Assembly: GCA_020796225.1 (NCBI GenBank)
Contig: CM036758.1
Location: 73,438,866-73,502,865 of the forward strand
Length of the DNA stretch: 64,000 nucleotides
DNA from: Arion vulgaris
Lineage: Eukaryota > Mollusca > Gastropoda > Stylommatophora > Arionidae
Direction of reading: 5' to 3'
In this document: positions 40,505-52,258 of the stretch, one piece after another
How the letters are laid out: each line of letters begins with the position of its first letter
How positions within the stretch are numbered: position 1 is the stretch's first letter
Position numbers and translations under genes: made by a program
The notes under the pieces: generated by a model
The model's database searches: none
What the model saw: the letters and a program-made list of their open reading frames with translations, nothing else
What the model was told of the DNA's origin: nothing

Positions 40505-43209
40505 CTCTATGTCCAGCCACACAGCACTATAGGTACCAGCTACCATTCTATGTCCAGCCACACAGCACTATAGATACCAGCTACCATTCTATGTCCAGCT
40601 GCACAGTACTATAGATACCAGCTACCATTCTATGTCCAGCCGCACAGTACTATAGATACCAGCTACCATTCTATGTCCAGCCACACAGCACTATAGATAC
40701 CAGCTACCTTTCTATGTCCAGCCGCACAGTACTATAGATACCAGCTACCATTCTATGTCCAGCCACACAGCACTATAGATACCAGCTACCATTCTATGTC
40801 CAGCCACACAGCACTATAGATACCAGCTACCATTCTATGTCCAGCCACACAGCACTATAGATACCAGCTACCATTCTATGTCCAGCCACACAGCACTATA
40901 GATACCAGCTACCATTCTATGTCCAGCCACACAGCACTATAGATACCAGGTACCATTCTATGTCCAGCCACACAGCACTATAGATACCAGCTACCATTCT
41001 ATGTCCAGCCACACAGCACTATAGATACCAGCTACCATTCTATGTCCAGCCACATAGCACTATAGATACCAGCTACCATTCTATGTCCAGCCACACAGCA
41101 CTATAGATACCAGCTACCTTTCTATGTCCAGCCACACAGCACTATAGATACCAGCTACCATTCTATGTCCAGCCACACAGCACTATAGATACCAGCTACC
41201 ATTCTATGTCCAGCCACACAGCACTATAGATACCAGCTACCATTCTATGTCCAGCCACACAGCACTATAGATACCAGCTACCTTTCTATGTCCAGCCACA
41301 CAGCACTATAGATACCAGCTACCATTCTATGTCCAGCCACACAGCACTATAGATACCAGCTACCATTCTATGTCCAGCCGCACAGCACTATAGATACCAG
41401 CTACATTTCTATGTCCAGCCACACAGCACTATAGATACCACCTACCATTCTATGTCCAGCCACACAGTACTATAGATACCAGCTACCATTCTATGTCCAG
41501 CCACACAGCACTATAGATACCAGCTACCATTCTATGTCCAGCCACACAGCACTATAGATACCAGCTACCATTCTATGTCCAGCCACACAGCACTATATAT
41601 ACCAGCTACCATTCTATGTCCAGCCACACAGCACTATAGATACCAGCTACCATTCTATGTCCAGCCACACATCACTATAGATACCAGCTACCATTCTATG
41701 TCCAGCCACACAGCACTATAGATACCAGCTACACCTTCTATGTCCAGCGCACAGGACTATAGATCAGCTACCATTCTATGTCCAGCCACACAGCACTATA
41801 GATACCAGCTACCTTCTATGTCCAGCACACAGCACTATAGATACCAGCTACCATTCTATGTCCAGCCACACAGCACTATAGATACCAGCTACCATTCTAT
41901 GTCCAGCCGCACAGCACTATAGATACCAGCTACCATTCTATGTCCAGCCACACAGCACTATATATACCAGCTACCATTCTATGTCCAGCCACACAGCACT
42001 ATAGATACCAGCTACCATTCTATGTCCAGCCACACAGCACTATAGATACCAGCTACCATTCTATGTCCAGCCACACAGCACTATAGATACCAGCTACCTT
42101 TCTATGTCCAGCCACACATCACTATAGATACCAGCTACCATTCTATGTCCAGCCACACAGCACTATAGATACCAGCTACCATTCTATGTCCAGCCACACA
42201 GCACTATAGATACCAGCTACCATTCTATGTCCAGCCACACAGCACTATAGATACCAGCTACCATTCTATGTCCAGCCACACAGCACTATAGATACCAGCT
42301 ACCATTCTATGTCCAGCTACACAGCACTATATATACCAGCTACCATTCTATGTCCAGCCACACAGCACTATAGATACCAGCTACCATTCTATGTCCAGCC
42401 ACACAGCACTATAGATACCAGCTACCATTCTATGTCCAGCCACACAGCACTATAGATACCAGCTACCATTCTATGTCCAGCCACACAGCACTATAGATAC
42501 CAGCTACCATTCTATGTCCAGCCACACAGCACTATAGATACCAGCTACCATTCTATGTCCAGCCACACAGCACTATAGATACCAGCTACCATTCTATGTC
42601 CAGCCACACATCACTATAGATACCAGCTACCATTCTATGTCCAGCCACACAGCACTATAGATACCAGCTACCATTCTATGTCCAGCCACACAGCACTATA
42701 GATACCAGCTACCATTCTATGTCCAGCCACACAGCACTATAGATACCAGCTACCATTCTATGTCCATCCACACAGCACTATAGATACCAGCTACCATTCT
42801 ATGTCCAGCCACACAGCACTATAGATACCAGCTACCATTCTATGTCCAGCCACACAGCACTATAGATACCAGCTACCATTCTATGTCCAGCCACACAGCA
42901 CTATAGATACCAGCTACCATTCTACGTCCAGCCACACAGCACTATAGATACCAGCTACCATTCTATGTCCAGCCACACAGCACTATAGATACCAGCTACC
43001 ATTCTATGTCCAGCCACACAGCACTTTAGATACCAGCTACCATTCTATGTCCAGCCACACAGCACTATAGATACCAGCTACCATTCTATGTCCAGCCACA
43101 CAGCACTATAGATACCAGCTACCATTCTATGTCCAGCCACACAGCACTATAGATACCAGCTACCTTTCTATGTCCAGCCACACAGCACTATAGATACCAG
43201 CTACCATTC
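40505..43209. repeat. 41-bp satellite, about 66 units
   Basis: Unit CAGCTACCATTCTATGTCCA, then GCCACACAGCACTATAGATA, then C. Very uniform; variants include CACAGTAC (left end), ACATCACT (41671, 42118, 42610) and TATATATACC. Only 41735-41830 shows several deletions. Confidence 0.97.
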
Positions 43210-43251
43210 GTTTCTGTTCTCTCGTTATGAATTCAGGCATAGTCATGGTGT

Positions 43252-43644
43252 CTTCTTCTTCTTCAAACGCTCCATATCGACCACTTGATAACTACACTTT
43301 GTGATTTGTATGTGATCTGAGCCTAAGAAAGATTGTACGTTGTACCAGTTATGCGCCTACAAATAGACTAGCACATCCGATTTATGTCTTCGTCGAACGT
43401 TCCATATCGAAAATTTGTTAACCACACTTTGTGTTTTGTATGTGATCTGAGCCTAAGAGCGATTGTACGCTGTTCTATTATGCAGCTACAAGTAGGCCAT
43501 CACATCTGATTTCTACAACGCTTTTTATTTACTACGGTAGCTTCCCTAGGTCTCTACCTCAGTCATCTCATACGACACGCCTTTGTAGGTAGCAGTGTTA
43601 CTATTCTTTGCTCTCCCTGAGGGCCCCGGTAACACACGGGCGCA
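43252..43644 (-). mobile_element. Two SINE-A copies in tandem
   Basis: 43252-43380 is the 3' half and 43381-43644 a nearly complete copy, both minus strand, each starting with a GAACG(T/C)TCCATATCGA end. Ends CACACGGGCG at 43644. Confidence 0.8.
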
Positions 43645-44049
43645 TGGTGCTTAATATGACACCTCTGTTTTTTGCGTAAGAGCTTTCTTTCTTTATCACT
43701 AGTTTCCTCTCCCATTTAGACGAGCCTTACTCTAACTTCAGATGTACTAGTAATTTAGATCTCTAAGTAAAGTATCAGGGTTTCTTGTAGTCCGACCTCG
43801 TAACGTGTGGGTACCCAGAAGTTTTTGTCCAAGCTGGACTCTTAAAACTCTGGAACTTCCATGGTACTTGTTCATTAGGACAGTTTTTCATCAACTTATT
43901 TATAGGCTAGCCTGCCAACAGCCTTACATATCGACACTTTCTATTACGCAATTGAGACTGTGTCGACTTGAGAGCCATTACAGTTTTAAAAAATCCTCAC
44001 GACGCTGAAACTGAATCCTGCATATTATTTTTCGTATATAATATAAGTT
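43645..44049. other. No gene recognised
   Basis: A 67-residue frame (43805-44008) has no family signature. No other copy in the window. Confidence 0.5.
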
Positions 44050-44435
44050 GCCTTCATTTATCTGTCAGTAAAATATCATATATTTTGTCTTAATTAGACT
44101 CTGTCACTTGAAGAAAGTATCCTACATGAATGATCTTGCATATTATTTTCGTAATAATATATTTGCCTTCATTTATCTGTCAGTAAAATTCATATATTTT
44201 GTCTTAATTTATCGTCTGTAAAATATCATAATTTTGTCTTAATTTATCTGTCAGTAAAAATATATATTTTGCCTTTAAATTTATCAGTCAGTAAAATATC
44301 ATAATTTTGCCTTTATTTATCAGTCAGTAAAATATCTATATTTTGCCTTCATTTATCAGTCAGTAAAATATCATATATTTTGACCTTATTTACCTGTCAG
44401 TAAATTATAACATTGTTAATCTGTAAGTAAAATGT
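44050..44435. repeat. About 37-bp tandem array
   Basis: Units TTATCTGTCAGTAAAATATC, then ATATATTTTGTCTTAA; about nine, irregular, with one 60-bp interruption near 44095-44150. Confidence 0.9.
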
Positions 44436-44891
44436 GACATTTAATTAAAATCTGAATTTGGCTTTGTTTTCAAAAGTCCGTAATTTGCTGTATAAATCCT
44501 TTCTGTTCTATTTCCGTTATTTTGCCATATATTTCGCTAAAACATACTTCTCGACTTTGCGAATTGAGAAAAAACAAAACAAAACATTGCCTCCAAATCA
44601 ATCGATGTTGATCACGGCTAGGTATTTAACAATAGCACTCGACCATATTCTCGCATTTTTGTCTCAATACGAGAAAAGTACTGACACTAAAAGTAGAGGG
44701 ACACACGATGTTTCAAAATGTTTCAGAAGAAGTTGGAATAGAATAATAATCTATTTTGTGATGCGTCACAAATATTTGTAATCATAGGTTTAAGAAAGAT
44801 GTGATTCAGTTCTATTTGTGTTGTTATCCGCCTACGTTTGGACTAGTTACAGTAAGACGTTTAAATAATACATGCTATTAATACCTGTGTA
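44436..44891. other. Unrecognised 107-residue frame, probably non-genic
   Basis: An open frame at 44458-44781 begins MALFSKVRNLLYKSF and is rich in aromatic and basic residues. No domain, signal peptide or splice context could be supported; AT-rich sequence permits such frames. Confidence 0.3.
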
Positions 44892-45040
44892 TATTTAGTT
44901 CGTTTGTTCCTTTCGTGCCAAAGGCGGCATATAGGGGAAATGTTTTAGATCTGCATGTGATGCGGTTCGTTGTTAGCAGTTGGAGATCTTGTATGGTTTT
45001 ACATCCCAATAGTTTACTTTCTTGTACTATTGTTCTTCGA
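44892..45040 (-). mobile_element. LINE-i C-terminal fragment
   Basis: Minus strand GCKTIQDLQLLTTNRITCR, then FPLYAAFGTKGTN. It joins a truncated MITE-X. Confidence 0.75.
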
Positions 45041-45052
45041 AGAACGGTCTTA

Positions 45053-45183
45053 GGGCCAGACATTTTTTCCGGATAAATCATGGTTTTTGGTTGCTATATT
45101 TTAATTTATAAATTAATAAATACACGTTATACATTATTTTTGGTGGTGCCCTTCTCCACTGACCCTTAATGACGAGCTGCCAC

Positions 45184-45185
<2 letters not shown>
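45053..45185. mobile_element. MITE-X (hAT) copy 4, truncated
   Basis: Begins inside the left arm (GGGCCAGACATTTTTTCC) and ends ACGAGCTGCCACTG. No duplication can be found because one end is missing. Confidence 0.85.

Positions 45186-45243
<58 letters not shown>
45186..45243. repeat. (AT)n microsatellite
   Basis: About 28 AT units between MITE-X and SINE-F. Confidence 0.95.
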
Positions 45244-45245
<2 letters not shown>

Positions 45246-45247
<2 letters not shown>

Positions 45248-45802
45248 TGGGGGTCTCTGTAGCGTAGAGGGTAGGTGTAGCCTCTCTCTCTCTCTCTTTG
45301 TCTTTTTACCCCGGATTGGGGCGTAGGCCCTCAACCAACTCATGCCAAGTCTTCCTATCTCTAACTATCTCCTGCAGCTCCCTCTAGCTCTTCTTTATAT
45401 TGTTGATCTTGTCACCTCTATTCAGTTCTTTATCTCGTTGAGTCATCAGAATATTTTTCCACAGATCCCTGATCTCAGTGTAGTTGAGATCAAGTTCCTA
45501 GTCCTATCTGAGACGGACGATAAAACGTTGGTCCAGTCTTAAAGTTGAATACTTAAAAGAAACTTTGACATTTACAAAATCGAGAAGAGCAGGTTTGTTA
45601 AGCCGTTGCCCAGGCAACATTCATTAGAGAGATTACAAAATAATATTCCTACAAATTATTTTCACCATCTTCTAATTTAAACCGTGGACACTCGCCGGTG
45701 CTACGGATTTTGTGCACTGCCGCTGAGATCTTTCTGTGCAAGAAAGAGATCGGCGCACACATGATTACTCAGTGAAGTGCAATGATGATGGTCCTATCAA
45801 TA

Positions 45803-45837
<35 letters not shown>

Positions 45838-45850
45838 CAATCCTGTACAT
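45246..45850 (+). mobile_element. SINE-F copy with LINE-h insertion
   Basis: Head GGGTCTCTGTAGCGTAGAGG at 45249, interrupted by a LINE-h 3' end, then body from about 45427 to the ATCA repeat tail (45800-45835). Confidence 0.8.
45280..45425 (-). mobile_element. LINE-h 3' end inside SINE-F
   Basis: Minus strand; ACCAACTCATGCCAAGTCTT and CTCCTGCAGCTCCCTC match 18890-18945. Bounded by a CT repeat on the left. Confidence 0.7.
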
Positions 45851-46159
45851 ATAATATAAGAAGTGTTCTGTTGATCTGTATGTTGTATACAAGTACGATA
45901 TTTGTGAATTTCTGAATATATGGAAGGACATGTAGGCTTCGTAAAACGTTGAGTATGAAATGTCTGTCAAATCACTTTTCTAGAACAAAGTATGCATGGT
46001 AGAGGAGGACCAATTCCTATTCTCATTTCTAGAATTCAGGTGCCGGAAATAAGTCAATAACGCTTTGTGTTCTCTTCTGAAATGGAACTCTACGAATTGT
46101 TCTAATCCATTCAGATATATATTCGTCTCGATTTACAATATATACACATATAACCTTAT

Positions 46160-46590
46160 ATATGCATAACAAATATTGTTCTGTGAACTTTCGGAGGGGA
46201 AGAGGCACCAAGGCAGAGAACTGTTCAGATATAAAGATGTCTGCAAAGCCTCAATGAATAACTTTTCGCAGTAGAAAGGTACTGGCCACAACACACAGAG
46301 CTTCGCGAAAAGCTGTACGGAGGAACGGAGTCCCTAAAAACAACAGTAAAATTCATGATAGAAGTTGGTCCATCAGGCTAGGCCGGGAACGCAAAGGAAG
46401 GAATAACTTTTCTATCGTTCCCAGTAAATGGGAAAAACTAGCTGATGATCGAGGTATATGGAAAACAACATTGCGCAAAGGTGTAGAATCTTTTGAAGAG
46501 AGATTTAGAGATGAGCTGAAAGATAAGAGAGACAAACGAAAACTCAGAAGTTGTCACAGTGAAACATTTGCCAATTGACCGTCTATAGAG
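46160..46590 (+). mobile_element. LINE-d 3' end with internal insertion
   Basis: AATATTGTTCTGTGAACTTT onward matches 33135-33410. About 140 bp at 46264-46405 is extra, with AATAACTTTTC on both sides, indicating a further small insertion. Confidence 0.75.
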
Positions 46591-46599
46591 ACGAAAAAA

Positions 46600-46962
46600 G
46601 ACCGTTATATATTTCTTTTTCTTTTCTCAAATCCTGGTTTACCTCCCTGCTTCAGGATAAGAAGAGATTTATAGAACAGGCTTTTGTGTGCGCTTCAAAG
46701 ATAGTGTTTTTTCTACCGCCTCTGTTATTTCTGAGGTCTGCTTTTTGCGTGGACCACCTTTTGCGTTGTATCCACTGTATCGGAGTAGAATTTCTCTTTA
46801 AGACGCTCTGCACTGTCTGTTGGTAATCTGCTTATGTTGCCAACCATGCAATGTGTTGTTTCTTGATGAAGTTTAGTACTGATGTTGTACTCATTATTTT
46901 CCCGATGTCTTCATTTCTAACCAGTTTTCTTTTGGATACTCCCATCATTCTGCACAGACAGA
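46600..46962 (-). pseudogene. LINE-b RT C-terminal fragment
   Basis: Minus strand peptide LCRMMGVSKRKLVRNEDIGK, then STTSVLNFIKKQHIAWLA (46965-46835). The 46600-46830 part has the pattern of the C-terminal extension but no continuous frame. Confidence 0.65.
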
Positions 46963-47215
46963 GGGTCTCTGTGGCTGAGTGGTTAAGCCCTTCGTCTTGC
47001 GAGTCGAAGGTCGTGTGTTCGAGTCCGGACCGCGCCGTTCTGTTCACGAGTGCAGTTTTTCCAGAGATCCCTAGGATTGTTGCCGGAGCTACGGAGTTCG
47101 TGCTTTGTTCAAAACTCTCAGTAGGTGGCGTGCCATTTCTGCGGAGAGGACCGAGCCATATGGGGTAAAACCTGGTGCAATGAAGTCAATCCTTCGGCTT
47201 TTAAACCCTTTTTTT
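46963..47215 (+). mobile_element. SINE-D, best-preserved copy
   Basis: tRNA-derived head with A box TGGCTGAGTGG (46972-46982) and B box TGTTCGAGTCC (47016-47026), the spacing of a class II (Leu/Ser-like) pol III promoter. Body contains CCGGAGCTACGGAGTTCG and ATTTCTGCGGAGAGGAC; ends at CTTTTAAACCC. About 250 bp. The intact boxes mean it could still be transcribed by pol III. Confidence 0.9.
46972..47026 (+). promoter_or_regulatory. Internal pol III promoter (A and B boxes) of SINE-D
   Basis: A box TGGCTGAGTGG and B box TGTTCGAGTCC agree with the tRNA consensus at nearly all fixed positions and lie about 33 bases apart. Confidence 0.75.
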
Positions 47216-47489
47216 ATTCAGCTATAGACGATTTATTGAGAATGTCCAAGACAATTCAATAAGTAGATAATATGATGAACTTATAACATAACACAAGCAA
47301 TATAACAAATGTAAAACATAATAAGACATGCATTACTTGTGTGGCTACATATGGATGTGAATCATGGACAATTAATTTATTATTCATAGAAATATAGACA
47401 CATAAATCATACATTAATGTACTTGTAGAGACGGATACATAATGCCAGGCAGATTATTATAATGAGAAACTATCAACGGTGAATGAGTG
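47216..47489. other. AT-rich spacer with a LINE scrap
   Basis: 47330-47400 reads CVATYGCESWTIN, resembling the LINE YG-ESW motif, but is too short to assign. Confidence 0.4.
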
Positions 47490-47702
47490 GATGGTAGAGA
47501 GAGAGAGAGAGAGAGGAGAGGGATGAGAGAGAAGAGATAGAGTAATGAGAGAGAAAGAGAGAAGAGGTAGAGAGAGAGAGAGTGAAGAGAGAGAGGAGAG
47601 AAGAGAGAAAGGAGAGGAGAGCATATGAAAGAGAGGAGAGAGGAGAGAGAGAGGAGAGAGAGGAGAGAGAGAGAGAGAGAGAAAGATGAAGAGAGGAGAG
47701 GG

Positions 47703-47740
<38 letters not shown>

Positions 47741-47945
47741 AGAGAGGAAGAGAGAGAGGGAGAGAGAGAGAGAGAGGAAGAGAAAGAGAGAGAGAGAAAG
47801 AGAGAAGAGGAGAGCAAGATGAAAGAGAGAGAGAGAGAGAGAGAAGAGAGAGAAGAGAGAGAGAGCGGAGGAGAGAGGAGAGAAAGAGTGAGAGTGGAGA
47901 GAGAGCGGAGAGAGCGGATAGAGAGAGAGAGAAAGAGGGGAGAAA
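47490..47945. repeat. Purine tract, GA-rich
   Basis: Over 450 bp of almost uninterrupted A/G on the plus strand (GAGA, GGAGAG, AAGAGA). Open frames of up to 235 residues on the minus strand (SLSLSL) are artefacts of this tract. Confidence 0.95.
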
Positions 47946-48080
47946 GAGGACAGACAGCTAGACAGAGATGAGAGATAGCTAATAGAAAAAACGTTAAGAC
48001 AAACAACGATAATCCACAAACAGGATAACGACTTACAAACAAAACACACAAATAGTGTGTTAAAACCTTTAACGATGTAC

Positions 48081-48544
48081 TTAAACCCTTTAGCTGCTAA
48101 GGACGTTATATACGTTTCCATTTACTTCTAAAGACATTAACATTCTGTTATTATCTCTCCTACATGCACACACTTAGAATGGATGAGAAGACTCTCAATC
48201 CTCATATGGACACAGAGGAAAGAAACGAGGAAGACCAAGAGAGACTCTGTAGAACCATCACCAGAAAGGCTCAACGATGGGCCTAGTAAACATTAAAGAC
48301 TTAAAACAAAGAGCAACGAACCGCGAGACATGGAGAATATGACTCTGCCATCGCCGCCACAGCTCAAGGAAGATAACTAACAATAATTATCTCTCCTCTG
48401 TGGACTAAAGACGTGTTAACACGTTATACATTGCTACTGTTACTGCTATAGGCGTGCATTCACGTTTGTGACCTAGAAACATGGAGTAGCTATTTTTAGC
48501 TCAGCCTTTAGAAAATATATAAGATATATATAAGAAAGGGTTAA
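48081..48544. mobile_element. TTAA-type MITE containing a LINE fragment
   Basis: Starts TTAAACCCTTTAGCTGC and ends GAAAGGGTTAA. Without the LINE insertion it is about 240 bp. Its ends resemble MITE-P but the interior differs. Confidence 0.55.
48162..48385 (+). mobile_element. LINE 3' fragment inside the TTAA MITE
   Basis: Encodes a RGRPRETL and NIKDLKQRATNRETWR tail of a LINE protein. Target duplication ATTATCTCTCCT (12 bp) at 48150-48161 and 48386-48397. Confidence 0.85.
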
Positions 48545-48789
48545 GATGTATTTAGCACGCTGCTAAGGTCAAAGAAGAAGTCCCAACTATAATCCCACTT
48601 GTCTTATTCAGTTGGAACATACAACTTCTGCATTTATCATCGTTAAGGTAGCTGCCTTTTTTATGCGTCCACTCTAAGACGTTAACTTGAATATGAATAA
48701 AAGATTGCAGGGGTCAGCCTTGAGCTGTTAATATTTCTAAAAGCTGTCATTTGCTCTGAGTGGTATGTGTTAGGTTATGGTCATTGACG

Positions 48790-49525
48790 TTAGCAGGGCA
48801 AAGATGATTAATGACCACTTACAACGTAAGCGAAGATGACAGATCAGGAGAAAATTCGTGCATTAAATTCAATCACCAGCTATTTAGGAAATGTGAGAAC
48901 TTTTATAGAGATATTTTTATCAATGGAGAGAAAATAGAAAATGTGAACAGTTTTGAATATCTCGTTCACTACAAACAAGAGAGAAATGGAATGAAGAAAT
49001 AAAAGAATAAACGCAGCCTTGCCAAATAAAAAACTTAAAACAGCATGGATTAAACTGATAAGAAAACAAATATCAGAATACTAAGAGCATGGGAATATTC
49101 CCAGTAACGTATGGGTTGAAGCATGGACATTTAGCAAAGCAAACGGAAAAACATATATGTGCTTTTGAATATAAGTGTTACAGAAGAGTCTTCGTATATC
49201 TGGAAGAGAAGAGAACAAATAGATCTATCCAGAAAGAAATCAAAATCAAAGAAAACTGGATGATGCTACAAATAAGAAAGAGAAAATTGAAATATTTTAG
49301 GATATATATAAAGACACGAAGAGCTGGAGAAGACCATTATGGAAGGGGACACCCCGGCAAAGAGGAAAAGAGGAAGACTACGGAGAAGATGGATTCAGGA
49401 TGCAACTGATGATGTGAGCACGACGACTGCAGAGGCGGGACATCTTGCCCATGAGAGAGTGAAATTCCGAAGAACTGTTGGGGAGGGGCAACATTTTGCT
49501 CAAAACAAGTTATTGAATAGTGATG
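48790..49525 (+). pseudogene. LINE-e C-terminal half
   Basis: Reads NGEKIENVNSFEYL (about 48925-48963), then after frameshifts EKHICAFEYKCYRRVFVY, RKRKLKYFRIYIK, KRGRLRRRWIQDATDD and AEAGHLAHERVKFRRTVG. Parallels 20180-20705. The RT catalytic core is absent; at least three frame changes. Confidence 0.8.
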
Positions 49526-49698
49526 ATACCATTTTCATAGTTGACAGTTAAGACATCTACAAGGGATCCCTATTGCTGTCGGTCCTCTGACTGTCTGCCC
49601 ATGTTATCGCCTGTCAATCCATACTCTGTCATACTTTTCTACAGTCCTGTTCTATGTTTTATTTTTCCTGCCTCACCCCCACCTTAGTCCATTGAAGA

Positions 49699-49850
49699 CG
49701 CCCATGTGCTGCCGGTGTTCGAAAGGGGAGGAAAGAATATGTATCAATGTGTACCTGCCAGACAGTAGTAAGAGGCGACTAATGAGGGTGGTAGTAGGGC
49801 TGCTACTTCACCCCGTAGAAACATTAAGCCAACATCTTCAACAAACATGG
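49699..49850 (+). mobile_element. SINE-K, distant SINE-A/B relative
   Basis: CGCCCATGTGCTGCCGG head, GGAAAGAATA, ACCTGCC, then AGTAGTAAGAGGCGACTAA: the same order of motifs as SINE-A/B, but the rest differs (CATCTTCAACAAACATGG). Confidence 0.55.
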
Positions 49851-49900
49851 AGAGAGAAACAGCTGGAAGAAGATTGTTGAAAACCTGTCTCCGTTGCGAA

Positions 49901-50146
49901 TTCTTCTTCTTTGCGTTCGTTCTTTACGACCAATTTTAATCACTCTTGATATGTTTGATCTTTGCCAAGAACGTGTATACGTTGCACATTGGTTTGTAGG
50001 CCCCTAAACGCATAGCCTTGTACGCGTTTATGACACGTGCATCCGATTTCAGCCAAACCTCCTAAGTCGCCTCTTACGACATGCGTGCAAGTAACAGTGG
50101 TTCTATTCTTTACACCCCAAATGTGGGCCCGGTAACCACTTGGGGC
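49901..50146 (-). mobile_element. SINE-B copy, full length
   Basis: Minus strand, best-preserved copy: CTTCTTTGCGTTCGTTC at its 3' end, hairpin arms CCTAAACGC and GCGTTTATG (50002-50033), core at 50062-50092, head CGCCCCAAGTGGTTACC. Confidence 0.88.
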
Positions 50147-50200
50147 GTTGGGAGTTAAAGGTGAAGAAGAAGAAGTCCATGGAAGAGCTCTTTATTCCGA

Positions 50201-51566
50201 AATATTTAATGGTATTCTAGACACATGTTCAAATATTGAATGGTATTCTAGACAAATGTTCAAATATTGAATGGTATTCTAGACAAATGTTCAAATATTG
50301 AATGGTATTCTAGACACATGTTCAAATATTTAGTGGTATTCTAGACAAATGTTCAAATATTGAATGGTATTCTAGACAAATGTTCAAATATTGAATGGTA
50401 TTCTAGACACATGTTCAAATATTTAGTGGTATTCTAGACAAATGTTCAAATATTGAATGGTATTCTAGACAAATGTTCAAATATTTAATGGTATTCTAGA
50501 CAAATGTTCAAATATTTAATGGTATTCTAGATACATGTTCAAATATTTAATGGTATTCTAGACACATGTTCAAATATTTAATGGTATTCTAGACAAATGT
50601 TCAAATATTTAATGGTATTCTAGACACATGTTCAAATATTGAATGGTATTCTAGACACATGTTCAAATATTTAATGGTATTCTAGACACATGTTCAAATA
50701 TTTAGTGGTATTCTAGACAAATGTTCAAATATTTAATGGTATTCTAGACACATGTTCAAATATTTAATGGTATTCTAGACACATGTTCAAATATTTAGTG
50801 GTATTCTAGACAAATGTTCAAATATTTAATGGTATTCTAGACACATGTTCAAATATTTAGTGGTATTCTAGACACATGTTCAAATATTTAATGGTATTCT
50901 AGACAAATGTTCAAATATTTAGTGGTATTCTAGACACATGTTCAAATATTGAATGGTATTCTAGACAAATGTTCAAATATTGAATGGTATTCTAGACACA
51001 TGTTCAAATATTGAATGGTATTCTAGACACATGTTCAAATATTTAGTGGTATTCTAGACAAATGTTCAAATATTTAATGGTATTCTAGACACATGTTCAA
51101 ATATTTAATGGTATTCTAGACACATGTTCAAATATTTAATGGTATTCTAGACACATGTTCAAATATTTAGTGGTATTCTAGACAAATGTTCAAATATTTA
51201 ATGGTATTCTAGACACATGTTCAAATATTTAGTGGTATTCTAGACAAATGTTCAAATATTTAATGGTATTCTAGAAAAATGTTCAAATATTTAGTGGTAT
51301 TCTAGACACATGTTCAAATATTGAATGGTATTCTAGACAAATGTTCAAATATTGAATGGTATTCTAGACACATGTTCAAATATTGAATGGTATTCTAGAC
51401 ACATGTTCAAATATTTAGTGGTATTCTAGACAAATGTTCAAATATTTAATGGTATTCTAGACACATGTTCAAATATTTAGTGGTATTCTAGACAAATGTT
51501 CAAATATTTAATGGTATTCTAGACAAATGTTCAAATATTTAATGGTGTTCTAGACAAATGTTCAAA
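50201..51566. repeat. 31-bp satellite, about 44 units, with higher-order order
   Basis: Unit AATGGTATTCTAGACACATG, then TTCAAATATTT. Variable positions: GACAC/GACAA and TTTAA/TTTAG/TTGAA. A run of at least five units starting at 50931 recurs identically 372 bp later (51303), i.e. twelve units. Confidence 0.97.
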
Positions 51567-51855
51567 TCATACTTTTCTTCTTCATTTCATTCTTCTTGTC
51601 ACTAACGCAACAAATTAGTTTTATTTCACAACTCATCATTCCTGATCTTTTCTGGTTAAAACACGCAGAAGATTCTTCTAAAATTTACTTTAAAAGGTCT
51701 CTAATTTATGTTTAATGCATGCAGTCATTGTCCATCAAATTGATTCAATTTTTCATCACGCACAAAATTAATCACATTCCCAACATGACATTATGTATTT
51801 GATAAAATTTCAAAAGATATGAGTTTGTATAAAGAAAAATAATTGAGAAATTATT
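51567..51855. other. AT-rich spacer
   Basis: No gene, repeat copy or RNA signal recognised. Confidence 0.5.
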
Positions 51856-52258
51856 CTATATGTCTCTTCGGCGTAGTAGTAAAGTTCACTCCTCTCTCCC
51901 GAAAGCTACTTGGTTCGTTTCACGGTTTTTTTCAGAGATACCTTATATTGTTCTATGTGAGATCGAGTTCCTAGTCCTATCGGAGACTGACGATAAAACG
52001 TAGTACCCTGTTCAAGTTGAGCACATAAAACAACCTTTAGCAGTTGAAAATAGATAAGAAGAGTGCGCAATGTCACTCCAGGGCAAAATTCATTAAAAAT
52101 GATTGGAATAAAGCTTATGCAAGCAGTTTTTACCATCTTAATAATTACATCTGAGAGCCTCGTTCAATGCCACTAAGAGCTTACTGTGTAAGAAAGATAT
52201 GGAGGTTATTAATCGAACTGCAATACTGATAGTTCAAATCAATCAATCAATCAATCAG
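51856..52258 (+). mobile_element. SINE-F copy, old
   Basis: GTCTCTTCGGCGTAGTAG head, GATCGAGTTCCTAGTCCTAT body, TGCAATACTGATAG end and ATCA tail. More diverged than the others. Confidence 0.7.

Noticed and set aside
44458..44781. 107-residue frame as a gene
   Set aside because: No domain, repeat or splice support; kept only as an unrecognised frame.
45186..45243. AT tract as an origin or cruciform element
   Set aside because: An ordinary AT microsatellite at the edge of a MITE; nothing else supports an origin.
46972..47026. True tRNA-Leu/Ser gene
   Set aside because: A and B boxes are good, but there is no closing acceptor stem, and the same head heads a 250-bp repeat present many times: SINE-D.
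47414..48121. 235-residue SLSLSL frame
   Set aside because: Purine tract read backwards; no signal peptide or domain.
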